64,000 nucleotides of DNA from Alkalicoccus luteus. GTDB taxonomy: Bacteria > Bacillota > Bacilli > Bacillales > Salisediminibacteriaceae. Shown here one piece after another: positions 23,161 to 31,952 of this stretch. The stretch is from assembly GCA_052061695.1 (NCBI GenBank), contig JBPZEY010000004.1. One strand, written 5' to 3'. A program made the translations under genes and the position numbers. Positions within the stretch are counted from its first letter, which is position 1. Each line of letters begins with the position of its first letter. The notes under the pieces were generated by a model. It was not told the origin of the DNA, ran no database searches, and was given only the letters and a program-made list of their open reading frames with translations.

Positions 23161-24693
23161 CTAAGCGTTGTCGTTATTCTCGTTCTCGTCTTCCTCTTCG
23201 TTTTCATTCTCATTTTCTTCATTGCCGGTGGTCGTTTCTTCATCATCTTCTTCATTGCTGTTGGTGTTGATGTTCTCACTACCATTTTCTTCAGTGTTTG
23301 CCGGATCGTCAGACTCTTCTTCATTTCCTGTTTCATCGTTTTCGGAAAGTTCATTGTCCGAATCATTCGCCTGCTGTTCTTCGCTGCTTGCCTCCGGCAG
23401 CTGCAGCGGAATCACTGTCACTTCTTCTTCTTCATTATTCACCAACTGCATCGTGTCGAGTGTAAAATATTTCGCAGTCAATTCAACAGCCTGCTGAAAC
23501 AGCTCGAATTCTTCTTCCGATGCGCCGTCGTCACTAAAAAATACAAACGCCGTTTCATCTTCATAACGAATGTCGCTGATCTCCACTTCCTCTGGCACAA
23601 CCGATGAAAAGCTCTCATCTTCTGAGTTCGCCATCTCCTCGACTGTTTCATCAAACGTCAACGGTTCTCCTGCTCCATTGGTCATCGGAGCTCCTGCCTG
23701 CCGGGCACTGACGAGATTGCCGTCAACCTGGTAAAATCCACGATTCATCAGGGAGAGACCTACATTTGTCTCACCAACTGGACCAAATTCCAGCGGGTCT
23801 TCTCCTTCGAAGAAGTATACCTGGTTAATTTGATGAATAGACAGGACTTCCTGCAGCACTTCAAGCGCGTAGTCTGTCTGGGCGCTTGACAGGCTGGAGA
23901 AATCGGTTCCCTCCTCAAAATAAAGACTGACCGCCCCCTCTTCCGGCTGATGAAGTTCAATGGACTCCAGCATGCTGAAAACACCATCTTCTTCTGTCGG
24001 ATCGCTGGCTGCCAACGCTTCTGTCACAGCCTCTGCTTTTGTGAGACCTGAACCGCTCTCAGGGGTAAGCGTGACCAGTGAGCCATCCTCTTCTTCCAAC
24101 GCTGCTGTTACATAGGTTGTGCTTTCTTCTTCATACGTGTAATCGATCTGTGCTTCCTGCATGCCGTTCCCGTTATTTTCCTCATTATTTAAAATATTGC
24201 CGCTTAGATCTGCCTCTCCCGGAGACGTGTTCACCGGTTCATTGTCCGCAGCTTCCTCTTCCTCGTTCACCTGTATGTCAGCGCTCTCTTCCTCTGCTCC
24301 ATCGTTCGGGGAGCTTGTATTGGAAGAGTCGTTGCCTGCATCATTGGTGCTCTCGTCATCTGCAGCCTGTTCTTCTGAGTTGGTTTGCAAATCCGATTCA
24401 CTCATGGTCGACATGTTGTTCTGTTCAGCGGAGTTCATATCGTCTCCGCTCATGAACATGCCGCTGTTCATGAATGAAGGGATCATGAGAACTACGAGAA
24501 GAACGGCGGCTGCCGAAGCCATGGCCGGAAAAAACCACTGCCGCTTCCGCTGCTCCATCCTGGACGGCATTCTTCCGCCGCGCTGCTTTTCTACCGCCTG
24601 GAACAGCTCGTCCTTGGAGCGTCGGTCTTCAATCTTCGGAAGCTTTGTCAGTGTTTTTTCAATATCATCCTCTGACCATTTCCTTCTGCTCAC
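23161..24693 (-). CDS. rsiX: RsiX-like membrane anti-sigma factor
   Basis: Probable anti-sigma factor for SigX, 510 residues, longer than B. subtilis RsiX (368). The cytoplasmic N terminus (about 1-48, WSEDDIEKTLTKLPKIEDRRS) resembles RsiX and would bind the sigma factor; one membrane segment follows (about 50-72). The outer part has an acidic linker (about 80-190), a region resembling the two GerMN-like units of RsiX (about 190-425), and a very acidic Glu/Asn/Asp tail (about 430-510). It begins with GTG overlapping the sigX stop (GTGA), so translation is coupled. The low-complexity additions fit salt adaptation. Confidence 0.85.
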   Translation of the reverse strand: MSRRKWSEDDIEKTLTKLPKIEDRRSKDELFQAVEKQRGGRMPSRMEQRKRQWFFPAMASAAAVLLVVLMIPSFMNSGMFMSGDDMNSAEQNNMSTMSESDLQTNSEEQAADDESTNDAGNDSSNTSSPNDGAEEESADIQVNEEEEAADNEPVNTSPGEADLSGNILNNEENNGNGMQEAQIDYTYEEESTTYVTAALEEEDGSLVTLTPESGSGLTKAEAVTEALAASDPTEEDGVFSMLESIELHQPEEGAVSLYFEEGTDFSSLSSAQTDYALEVLQEVLSIHQINQVYFFEGEDPLEFGPVGETNVGLSLMNRGFYQVDGNLVSARQAGAPMTNGAGEPLTFDETVEEMANSEDESFSSVVPEEVEISDIRYEDETAFVFFSDDGASEEEFELFQQAVELTAKYFTLDTMQLVNNEEEEVTVIPLQLPEASSEEQQANDSDNELSENDETGNEEESDDPANTEENGSENINTNSNEEDDEETTTGNEENENENEEEDENENNDNA

Positions 24694-25238
24694 TGCATTT
24701 CCTCCTTTCCATCCTGTACATCTTCATGTGCCTTCAAATGCTTCTGCAGTGCTTTGATCGCGCGGTGCTGCGTCGTTTTCACCTTGCTTTCCGACCATCC
24801 AAGAATTTCTGCACTCTCGGCGATCGACAGGGATTGCACGTAGCGGAGAACGATCACCTGCTGTTGATCCTTTGTACATTTTTCAAGCATCTGATACACC
24901 TGCTGAATCTCTTCCTGCTGCTCAACAATTTGATCAGGGAGCGGCTGCTTGTCCTCGATTTCAAACTCCCGTTCGCTCCATTCGTATTCCTTGCCTTCGA
25001 ATTTGCGCTTTTTTCGGGATTGTCTGCGTATCCAGTCAATCGCAACATGCTTTGCGATGGAGTAGAGCCATGTTTTCTCACTGCTTTTGCCCTCAAACGT
25101 TTCAAAGGAATGCAGTACTTTAATATAAACTTCCTGAACCAGTTCTTCGGCCGTTTCCCGGCTTCGGACCAAGTAAAATAAATACTGGAATAATTGCTGG
25201 TGGTAGGTCGTGTAAAGCCGTTCAAACTCCTCCCTCAC
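24690..25238 (-). CDS. sigX: ECF sigma factor SigX
   Basis: Extracytoplasmic-function sigma factor of 182 residues. Region 2 reads LFQYLFYLVRSRETAEELVQEVYIKVL and EKTWLYSIAKHVAIDWIRRQ in blocks very close to B. subtilis SigX; region 4 has IAESAEILGWSESKVKTTQHRA. In Bacillus SigX governs cell-envelope charge and cationic peptide resistance. I chose GTG at 25238 with GGGAGG seven bases before it, which aligns the N terminus with SigX; the ATG at 25259 would include the ribosome site in the coding region. Confidence 0.93.
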   Translation of the reverse strand: MREEFERLYTTYHQQLFQYLFYLVRSRETAEELVQEVYIKVLHSFETFEGKSSEKTWLYSIAKHVAIDWIRRQSRKKRKFEGKEYEWSEREFEIEDKQPLPDQIVEQQEEIQQVYQMLEKCTKDQQQVIVLRYVQSLSIAESAEILGWSESKVKTTQHRAIKALQKHLKAHEDVQDGKEEMQ

Positions 25239-25266
25239 AATATTCCCTCCCTGTGTCATCTAGTTA

Positions 25267-25292
25267 GTCGCTTACGCGCTGATAGTGTTACA
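25267..25292 (-). promoter_or_regulatory. Sigma-X autoregulatory promoter
   Basis: Minus strand TGTAAC (25287-25292), 16 nt, CGAC (25267-25270), about 28 nt before the sigX start. This is the SigX/SigW class consensus and matches the arrangement of the B. subtilis sigX autoregulatory promoter. Confidence 0.85.
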
Positions 25293-25471
25293 ACCTGTTT
25301 ACGAATTTATGTATGCGTTTACGGGATCTTTCTCATTATGAAGAAACCCGATTCATGACAGTCGACATTCCGGCCTGTCATTTGTATGTGAAACAATCTC
25401 CATACGTTTCACATGCTTATTGTATCAGATACCAGCTCGGTGCCGGGAATAATTCCGGATTATAAGAAATC

Positions 25472-25522
25472 AGACATAGAAAAACCATTCATCCTTTACG
25501 GACGAATGGTTTTTCTATGTCT
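25472..25522 (-). terminator. Terminator whose 5' arm lies inside the GbsR-type gene
   Basis: Perfect 19-bp arms (25472-25490 and 25504-25522) enclose 13 nt. On the minus strand the first arm is the coding sequence for the last residues (DIEKPF) and the second arm lies past the stop and contains TTTTT. The hairpin core CCATTC/GAATGG before TTTTT is a plausible terminator, on either strand. Confidence 0.8.
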
Positions 25523-26061
25523 TTCGCCGGCACTTCTTTTTTCGGTACCAGCTCGTAAATTTTGTCGGTCTCAAATAAAGAAATCACTTCCTGAAGCCAC
25601 TCATAGTATGCTTCAGCTGATTCGAGCTTGTCAATATCGGTTTGTGCACGTTCGGCAAGAGTTTCGCCTGCTTTTTGTTGGACTTCTTCGAGCTCTGCTT
25701 TCGCGGTTCGCAGCGCCTTTAAATTCAGCTCAGACGCCTCGCTCCACCGTTTAATAAAAACAGTCGAGAACGATTTATACCAATCTGGATCGGTTTGATA
25801 TAAATCCTTTCGCACCCCTTTACGCCATGTTTTTTCAATCATATTCGCATCTGCCAGCGTCCGGACGCCCGTACTCATGCTCGTTTTGCTCATACCGGTC
25901 TTACGGCTCAGTTCATCAAGCGTAACCGGATCTTCTGAAAAAAAGATAGCCCCGTACAGTCTGCCGATTGAAGCAGGGAGATCATACAAGCTGATATTGT
26001 TCGCTATTTCGTTCGTAAACCTGGCTCTGGCTTGCTCCAGTTTCTCTTCAACGTCCATCAC
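25489..26061 (-). CDS. GbsR/OpcR-type transcriptional regulator
   Basis: MarR-like winged-helix protein of 190 residues of the GbsR family, whose B. subtilis members control choline, glycine betaine and osmoprotectant uptake genes. The N-terminal wing (DLPASIGRLYGAIFFSEDPVTLDEL, read in blocks) and the recognition part MSKTSMSTGVRTL are typical. It diverges from opuA, the likely target, and the palindrome at 26181-26204 between them is a candidate operator. Start at ATG 26061 or the adjacent ATG. Confidence 0.88.
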   Translation of the reverse strand: MMDVEEKLEQARARFTNEIANNISLYDLPASIGRLYGAIFFSEDPVTLDELSRKTGMSKTSMSTGVRTLADANMIEKTWRKGVRKDLYQTDPDWYKSFSTVFIKRWSEASELNLKALRTAKAELEEVQQKAGETLAERAQTDIDKLESAEAYYEWLQEVISLFETDKIYELVPKKEVPAKDIEKPFVRKG

Positions 26062-26180
26062 AGCAACCTCCTTTTTTTACACCTTTCTCATAGTAGCATG
26101 ATGAAAAGAACTGATAAAACGAAAGGTTGCGTCCTTATATTGAGTAAATTGTAGTATTATAAAGATATTAGCGCGTCAGT

Positions 26181-26204
26181 TTTGTACAGTTTTTTCTGTA
26201 CAAA
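26181..26204. promoter_or_regulatory. Palindromic operator candidate between gbsR-type gene and opuA
   Basis: Perfect arms TTTGTACAG (26181-26189) and CTGTACAAA (26196-26204) around six T. It lies about 165 bp before opuAA in the divergent region. The surrounding 26062-26370 otherwise holds no gene; AT-rich text near 26130-26165 could contain promoter boxes, but I cannot assign them with confidence. Confidence 0.5.
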
Positions 26205-26370
26205 CTTTATCCCTGATTATGTCTCTGCACAACAGTTGAAGGATGAGAAAAAGATGCGTATAGTGAACAAGGTGTGATTTCAACTGCTTTGTACCTAGTT
26301 CCATGTTATTCCATGCGTCAAAGGTAGCAAAGAGTGTGAGAAACCATGAAAATGAAAAGAGGTGGCAGAC

Positions 26371-27567
26371 GTGGCTAAAATCGAAGTGCGCAATCTATCC
26401 AAGATTTTTGGAAAACGAACGAAACCAGCACTTGAAATGTTGAAAGAAAAGAAGTCGAAGGACGAAATACTTAAAGAAACTGGTCTTACAGTCGGTGTTA
26501 ACCGTGCGACGTTTGACGTGAACGAGGCAGAAGTCTTCGTTATTATGGGACTTTCCGGAAGCGGGAAGTCAACACTTGTCCGTCTGCTGAACCGTCTGAT
26601 TGACCCGACGGAAGGTCAGATTCAGATCGACGGCGACGACCTGGCGAAAATGGACGATTCGGCGCTTAGAGAAGTTCGCCGTAAAAAAATGAGTATGGTA
26701 TTTCAAAAATTCGGGCTGTTTCCATTCCGAACGATCGTGTCGAATGTTGAATACGGTCTTGAAGTACAAGGAATGCCGAAGGAAGAGCGACGTCAAAAAG
26801 CAATGGATTCTTTAAAGCTTGTAGGGCTGCAAGGATACGAGGATCAATATCCGGACCAGCTTTCCGGCGGAATGCAGCAGCGGGTCGGACTCGCAAGAGC
26901 GCTTGCTAATGACCCAGACATCCTGTTAATGGATGAGGCTTTCTCTGCACTGGACCCGCTGATCCGAAAGGACATGCAGGATGAATTACTCGATCTGCAG
27001 GCCTCGATGCAAAAAACAATCATCTTTATTACACACGATTTGGATGAGGCGCTGCGTATCGGTGACCGCATAATGATCATGAAGGACGGGGCGATCGTAC
27101 AAATCGGTACACCGGAAGACATTCTGATGCATCCGGCAGACGACTATGTTGCCCGCTTCGTTGAAGACGTGGATCGTTCCAAGGTATATACAGCTGAGCA
27201 TATTATGACTCGCCCAGAGACAGTGAACGCTGAGAAGGATGGTCCGCGGGTAACACTGCAGCGGATGCGTGATGCAGACATTTCTTCCGTCTACGTCGTC
27301 AACCGTTCTCGTGAGCTGCAGGGTATCGTGCATGCCTCTGATATCGCTGAAGCTGTGAAACGGGAAGAGCGTGACATCGCTCCATATATTCAAAAAGAAG
27401 TACCAACGTGTAACCTGGAAACGCCGATGCACGACTTGTTTGAAATGACATCAAATTCCACTGTGCCGATCGCTGTTACAAACGACAGCGGGAAATTAGA
27501 AGGCATTGTTATTCGAAGCAAGATTCTTTCGGCATTATCTGGAAAAGAGGTGAACAGCGTTGAGTGA
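26371..27567 (+). CDS. opuAA: Glycine betaine ABC transporter ATP-binding protein
   Basis: ATPase of the OpuA osmoprotectant importer, 398 residues. Walker A GLSGSGKST lies near residue 59, signature LSGGMQQRVGLARAL near 164 and Walker B ILLMDEAFSALDP near 185. Two CBS domains follow (about 275-395); in OpuA they sense ionic strength or nucleotide. The text is very close to B. subtilis OpuAA. The start is probably GTG at 26371, eight bases after AGAGG; an in-frame GTG at 26362 is possible. It overlaps opuAB by 8 bp. Confidence 0.95.
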   Translation: MAKIEVRNLSKIFGKRTKPALEMLKEKKSKDEILKETGLTVGVNRATFDVNEAEVFVIMGLSGSGKSTLVRLLNRLIDPTEGQIQIDGDDLAKMDDSALREVRRKKMSMVFQKFGLFPFRTIVSNVEYGLEVQGMPKEERRQKAMDSLKLVGLQGYEDQYPDQLSGGMQQRVGLARALANDPDILLMDEAFSALDPLIRKDMQDELLDLQASMQKTIIFITHDLDEALRIGDRIMIMKDGAIVQIGTPEDILMHPADDYVARFVEDVDRSKVYTAEHIMTRPETVNAEKDGPRVTLQRMRDADISSVYVVNRSRELQGIVHASDIAEAVKREERDIAPYIQKEVPTCNLETPMHDLFEMTSNSTVPIAVTNDSGKLEGIVIRSKILSALSGKEVNSVE

Positions 27568-28453
27568 AGCAATTTATGACTGGTTTGACGCTATTTTGGA
27601 ATTCCTGCCCCGCCTTCCAGTCGGAACATGGGCAGAAGATTTTGTAGACTGGCTTCGAAATGCTGAAGGCTTTGAGTTTATTTTCGAAGGGATCCGTAAT
27701 TCAGTCGGCTGGATTACCGGTGTCCTGAACAGCTTTTTCGGATTGATACCGCCGATCGTGCTGATCTTAGTTCTTACCGTCATCGGGTATCTGCTCGTCA
27801 GAAAAACCGGGAAGTTCGGTCTCCCGATTCTTATTTTCTTCGGTCTCCTCTTCATTGAGAGCATCGATTACTGGGATGACTTGATCCTGACATTGTCGCT
27901 TGTTATCACTGCGACCTTGATTTCCGTTATAATAGGGGTACCTGTTGGAATTTGGATGGCTAAAAATGATCTGGTCCGCAACATCGTGACACCGATTCTC
28001 GACTTCATGCAGACGATGCCGGCATTCGTGTATCTGATTCCGGCCGTCGCCTTTTTCAGTATCGGAATCGTCCCAGGTGTTATTGCTTCCGTTATATTTG
28101 CAATGCCGCCCACCGTCAGGCTGACGAATCTCGGTATCCGTCAGGTGCCGAAAGAAACCATTGAAGCCTCCGATGCATTCGGTTCGACTTCGAATCAGAA
28201 GCTGTTTAAAGTACAGCTGCCGATGGCGAAGGTTACGATTATGGCCGGTGTAAACCAGACGATCATGCTGGCTCTTTCCATGGTTGTTATTGCTGCCATG
28301 ATTGGAACAGATGGCATCGGCCGTCAGGTCTATTATGCCGTTGGACGAAACGACATGGCGATGGGCTTTGAAGCCGGAATCAGCCTTGTTATCCTTGCCA
28401 TCATTCTCGACCGCCTTACTCAGGCACTGAATCCTGAGAAGCGACAAGCTTAG
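27560..28453 (+). CDS. opuAB: Glycine betaine ABC transporter permease
   Basis: Integral membrane permease of 297 residues with about six to seven helices. The EAA loop is visible near QVPKETIEASDAFGSTSNQKLFKVQLP in blocks (about residue 195-220). A TTG start follows AGAGGTG. It forms the channel of OpuA with the ATPase encoded just upstream. A weak hairpin ACCTTTTT/AAAAAGGT after the stop (about 28460-28480) may lower downstream or protect upstream mRNA. Confidence 0.95.
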   Translation: MSEAIYDWFDAILEFLPRLPVGTWAEDFVDWLRNAEGFEFIFEGIRNSVGWITGVLNSFFGLIPPIVLILVLTVIGYLLVRKTGKFGLPILIFFGLLFIESIDYWDDLILTLSLVITATLISVIIGVPVGIWMAKNDLVRNIVTPILDFMQTMPAFVYLIPAVAFFSIGIVPGVIASVIFAMPPTVRLTNLGIRQVPKETIEASDAFGSTSNQKLFKVQLPMAKVTIMAGVNQTIMLALSMVVIAAMIGTDGIGRQVYYAVGRNDMAMGFEAGISLVILAIILDRLTQALNPEKRQA

Positions 28454-28521
28454 GTTTTAACCTTTTTCTCAAAAAGGTCATATAGATAGAAAAACATTTT
28501 ATAAAAGGAGAGGGTTTTACA

Positions 28522-29520
28522 ATGAGAAAGATGCACAAGTTTGGCCTTGCTGCTGGTTTATCGGTCGCGCTGCTTGCAGCTTGCGGAGACAATGCAGAAG
28601 AAAACAACAACGCTGCTGGAAACGACAACGCAGATAACGCTGCTGAAGAGAATAACGGTGCGGACAACAATGCAGCAGAAAACAACGCAGCAGATGATGA
28701 TGCAGACAACGACGGCGAAGCTTCCGGCTCTGACTACGGGGAAGAGCTTGAGTATACCATCACTGGTATCGATGCTGGTGCAGGGATTATGTCAGCTGCA
28801 GAAGATGCACTTGAAACGTACGACCTGAGTGACTGGGATATTTCTGCAAGTTCGGATGCTGCTATGACGCAGGCACTAGGCGATGCGTTTGAAAATGAAG
28901 AACCAATTATCGTAACAGGCTGGACGCCGCACTGGAAGTTTTCAGAGTATGACCTGAAATTCCTGGATGACCCGGAAGGCGTTTTCGGTGAAGCAGAAGA
29001 CATTCACACATTCGTTCGCGAAGACCTCGAATCAGACATGCCAGAAGCGTATCAAGTACTCGATAATTTCCAGTGGTCAGAAGACGACATGGGTGAAATC
29101 ATGGTCTCCATTCAGGAAGGCATGGATGAAGAGGAAGCTGCACGAGAATGGATCGATGCAAACGAAGACATGGTTGCGGAATGGACAGACGGTGTTGAAG
29201 AAGTAGATGGTGAGCAGATCGATCTCGTCTTTGTTGCATGGGATTCTGAAATCGCCTCTACCAACATGATTGCACTCGTTCTGGAAGACCTCGGCTACGA
29301 AGTCTCCATGGATCCGCTTGAAGCAAACTTCATGTTCCAGGCAGTGGCTGACGGTCAGGCTGACGCAATGGTAGCTGCATGGCTGCCGCTTACTCACGAT
29401 CACCTCGTCGAAGAGTACGGTGACAGTATGGAAGACCTTGGCGCTAATCTGGAAGGTGCACGCACGGGACTCGTTGTTCCGGAATACATGGACATCGACT
29501 CCATCGAAGATCTGCAGTAG
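28522..29520 (+). CDS. opuAC: Glycine betaine-binding lipoprotein
   Basis: Extracellular binding protein of OpuA, 332 residues. Lipobox LLAAC with Cys21, then an acidic Asn/Ala/Asp linker of about 50 residues, then the OpuAC domain from about 74 (ITGIDAGAGIMS). ITGIDAGAGIM, TGWTPHWKFSEYDL and FVAWDSEIASTNMIALVLEDLGYEV in parts are near-identical to B. subtilis OpuAC; the Trp residues of GWTPHW form part of the betaine cage. B. subtilis OpuAC lacks such a long linker. Terminator follows. Confidence 0.95.
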   Translation: MRKMHKFGLAAGLSVALLAACGDNAEENNNAAGNDNADNAAEENNGADNNAAENNAADDDADNDGEASGSDYGEELEYTITGIDAGAGIMSAAEDALETYDLSDWDISASSDAAMTQALGDAFENEEPIIVTGWTPHWKFSEYDLKFLDDPEGVFGEAEDIHTFVREDLESDMPEAYQVLDNFQWSEDDMGEIMVSIQEGMDEEEAAREWIDANEDMVAEWTDGVEEVDGEQIDLVFVAWDSEIASTNMIALVLEDLGYEVSMDPLEANFMFQAVADGQADAMVAAWLPLTHDHLVEEYGDSMEDLGANLEGARTGLVVPEYMDIDSIEDLQ

Positions 29521-29541
29521 ACAATACTTTTCTGTTATACG

Positions 29542-29571
29542 AGAAGACCCGGCCAAGAGGCCGGGTCTTCT
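29542..29571 (+). terminator. Intrinsic terminator of the opuA operon
   Basis: Perfect 13-bp stem AGAAGACCCGGCC/GGCCGGGTCTTCT around AAGA, 20 nt after the opuAC stop, followed by TATATT. Palindromic enough to act on both strands. Confidence 0.82.
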
Positions 29572-29651
29572 TATATTCATTCGGTATCAATAGAGGAAAT
29601 TATGCTTTTTACTTCTATGTCATCTGACTAAGCTTGAGTTATGCCGGTCTG

Positions 29652-30293
29652 TTAAGAAAATAGGTCCTTCCCCTTTTCCTCAGCTGCTTTAGCTGCTTTC
29701 GTTTCTTTAACGGTATCAAACACCCAGCGCAGGATACATGCGTGAAGAATGACCCCGCTGAACGTCAGCAGCGCTATCACAATATTTCCGGTGATCGAAT
29801 CCGGATCGATATAGGCATAGCCAAAAAAGATAAGCGAAGCGGCTGCCCCGCCCCATGCTTCTGCATAATGAGCCAGTTTTTCCTGTTCGGCCCAGTAGAG
29901 CGGGATCGTACATAAAAATACGAACAGAATGACACCCGGCAAGACGTGCATCAGCTTTTGTTTCGAGAGCACTTTGATCGCCGGCTTGGCATAATATTTT
30001 GTCATCGCCTTCAGCCGCAGAAAATGAAGAATTCGCGCCAAGCGGGCAGCTTGAAAAACAGCATCAAGCGGAATAATCGCGATAACAATGAATGGATTAT
30101 CTTTAAAGAAGGAAAGCTTTTGTTCTGCTCGGTAAAAGCGGACACAGAAATCGACGAAGAACACGCCCCATGTTCCCCACACAATCGGATCTTCATATCT
30201 TGTTTCAAACCAGATCGTGGATACAGCTGCAAAGGCAAGCAGCACCATCACACCCTCATATACCATTTCCGGCGCTGTTCGATCTGTGCTCAA
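29652..30293 (-). CDS. Voltage-sensor-like ion transport membrane protein
   Basis: Membrane protein of 213 residues with about five hydrophobic segments. The arrangement WFETRYEDPIVWGTWGVFFVDFCVRFYRAEQK resembles S1-S2/S3 of voltage-gated ion channels (blocks), and QAARLARILHFLRLKAM has regularly spaced Arg like an S4 helix. No clear pore signature (TVGYG-like) is present, so it may be a sensor or a poreless paralogue. I set the start at TTG 30293, seven bases after AGGAGG; upstream in-frame codons overlap the divergent gene and are not credible coding sequence. Substrate unknown. Confidence 0.72.
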   Translation of the reverse strand: MSTDRTAPEMVYEGVMVLLAFAAVSTIWFETRYEDPIVWGTWGVFFVDFCVRFYRAEQKLSFFKDNPFIVIAIIPLDAVFQAARLARILHFLRLKAMTKYYAKPAIKVLSKQKLMHVLPGVILFVFLCTIPLYWAEQEKLAHYAEAWGGAAASLIFFGYAYIDPDSITGNIVIALLTFSGVILHACILRWVFDTVKETKAAKAAEEKGKDLFS

Positions 30294-30332
30294 GGGATTG
30301 CCTCCTTCTTGAAAATCATGTACTGAACCTCT

Positions 30333-30360
30333 ATTATAGCGAATGGGAGACCGCATGTAA
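30333..30360 (-). promoter_or_regulatory. Sigma-A promoter of the voltage-sensor-like gene
   Basis: Minus strand TTACAT (30355-30360), 16 nt, TATAAT (30333-30338), about 40 nt before the TTG start. Confidence 0.65.
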
Positions 30361-30429
30361 CATTTCTCCAGAAAGAACGACAAATCCTGTAAGAACTTAC
30401 GATGATAATTTAGAAAAGGTGGTTTTCTC

Positions 30430-31236
30430 ATGCGTAAAATGCGAACGTTTGTTATCGGGGCAATGGCACTGAGTCTAGCTGCAGCCTGCGGAGTAAATGA
30501 AGCGAACGATAATGACAATGAAGTGAACAATAACGTTGGCGGAGCCAATGAGGTAGAAGAAAACCTCGACGATGTGAACGAAAACACAGAAGGCATTTCC
30601 AATGAAGAAGAGGAGGATGCAGATATCGAAGCGGACAATGAAGCGAATTCGGACGAAAACATTGCCGAGCCTGACTCTGAGGATAATGAAAATAACGGAA
30701 ATAACAATGCCGATGCTAATGAAGATGCGGATGAAGAATCTAATGCAGCGAATGAAGAAGAGGCAAATGAAGAGGCAGCATCCGACGAAGAAACGACTGA
30801 GGAAGCAGAAGCCGTCGTTTCTCCTCTTTACCTTTATTTCTCGGATGCTGAGCTGTTGAATAATTACCGCGTGGAAGCGGATAATGAAGTGAGCATGGAT
30901 GAAGCGGGGGCGATGGAAGCGATGGAACTCTGGGCAGCAGGTCCGACCCATGAAGAGCTTTATCCGCTTCTTCCGGAAGGAACAACCGTTCAGTCTGTAG
31001 CACTCGATGATACGACAGCTGAAGTGTCGTTCTCGCCGGAAATTGAAGACGCAAACCTCGGGTCCAGCGGTGAAATGATGCTGCTTGAGCAGATTGCTAT
31101 GATGATGCAGCAGTTCGGCGCGGAGGAAACATCTATTTTAGTAGATGGTGAAAGTGCTGGCGCCCTGCTCGGTCATACTGATTTGGACGAGGCTGTACAG
31201 GCTGGCAGCCCGGAAGATTTTCAATCGATGGAGTAA
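30430..31236 (+). CDS. GerMN-domain lipoprotein
   Basis: Secreted lipoprotein of 268 residues. Signal peptide with lipobox LAAAC (Cys20), then an extremely acidic Asn/Asp/Glu linker to about residue 135, then a GerMN domain (about 136-250: PLYLYFSDAELLNNYRVE, ELWAAGPTHEELYPLLPEGT). GerMN domains occur in GerM, LpqB and sporulation proteins; a binding role is presumed, no substrate known. AAAGGTGG precedes the ATG. A single-gene unit next to the divergent channel-like gene. Confidence 0.82.
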   Translation: MRKMRTFVIGAMALSLAAACGVNEANDNDNEVNNNVGGANEVEENLDDVNENTEGISNEEEEDADIEADNEANSDENIAEPDSEDNENNGNNNADANEDADEESNAANEEEANEEAASDEETTEEAEAVVSPLYLYFSDAELLNNYRVEADNEVSMDEAGAMEAMELWAAGPTHEELYPLLPEGTTVQSVALDDTTAEVSFSPEIEDANLGSSGEMMLLEQIAMMMQQFGAEETSILVDGESAGALLGHTDLDEAVQAGSPEDFQSME

Positions 31237-31376
31237 CCGGCAGGCTTAAGGTTGAATCATCCGTTTCAAGTCTTATATAATACGGCTATGCAGAGAAGCC
31301 GACAGAATAAGCTGGACCAGCAGCAAAACGGCTGGACCAGCTTTCTTTGTGCCTCTGCAGGAAAGGAAGTTTATGC

Positions 31377-31937
31377 ATGCTTAAGCCTGTTAAAAAAACG
31401 GTGATGCACAGCTATCCGGGGCTTGTCGCCCTCGTCACCACTGCCTTTGAAGGAGAAACCAATATAATGGCTGCCGGCTGGCACTCGTATATATCCTATG
31501 ATCCCCCTATTTACGGAGTTGCAGTGGCAGAAGAGCGGCACTCTCATCGGCTGATGAAGGAATCCGGAAGCTTTGCTGTGCAGTTTGTTTCTGCCGATCA
31601 CGCTGCTGTCATTCAAAAAGCAGGGACCTACAGCGGTTCGGAAGGAAATAAACTCGATAAAATTGGATTGTCATGGCAGATAGGTCGTACTGTTCCAGTA
31701 CCGGTGCTTGACTGCGCCTATGCAGCCTATGAATGTCGTATCATTGACCGCAATACTTACGGCGATCATGACTGGTTTGTCGCTGACATCACGCAGTTTC
31801 ATCAGGATGCATCCTGTTTTCAGGAAAACGGATTGCCGAATATGGAGGTCAATCCGCTGCCGCTCTATCTCGGCCGCTCCACCTATTTGACAGCCGATGA
31901 GCAAACGTCCCGAAGAAATGTGCATATTCGCCGCTGA
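31377..31937 (+). CDS. Flavin reductase family protein (FMN-binding split barrel)
   Basis: Protein of 186 residues with the flavoredoxin/flavin reductase fold: MHSYPGLVALVTT, NIMAAGWHSYISYDPPIYGVAV and KESGSFAVQFVS are the FMN-binding strands. Such proteins reduce flavin or act as FMN carriers; the partner is not known. I chose ATG at 31377, seven bases after GGAAAGGAAG, over an upstream TTG. The next gene starts 15 bases later. Confidence 0.85.
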   Translation: MLKPVKKTVMHSYPGLVALVTTAFEGETNIMAAGWHSYISYDPPIYGVAVAEERHSHRLMKESGSFAVQFVSADHAAVIQKAGTYSGSEGNKLDKIGLSWQIGRTVPVPVLDCAYAAYECRIIDRNTYGDHDWFVADITQFHQDASCFQENGLPNMEVNPLPLYLGRSTYLTADEQTSRRNVHIRR

Positions 31938-31952
31938 AGGAGACAGCCTGTT

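Noticed and set aside
23168..23497. Ser-rich open frame of 109 codons opposite the rsiX tail
   Set aside because: It is the complement of the Glu/Asn-rich coding repeat of rsiX; composition explains the absence of stops.
30294..30707. Long N-terminal extension of the voltage-sensor-like protein
   Set aside because: This part is antisense to the GerMN lipoprotein gene and its promoter; the TTG at 30293 has an ideal ribosome site.
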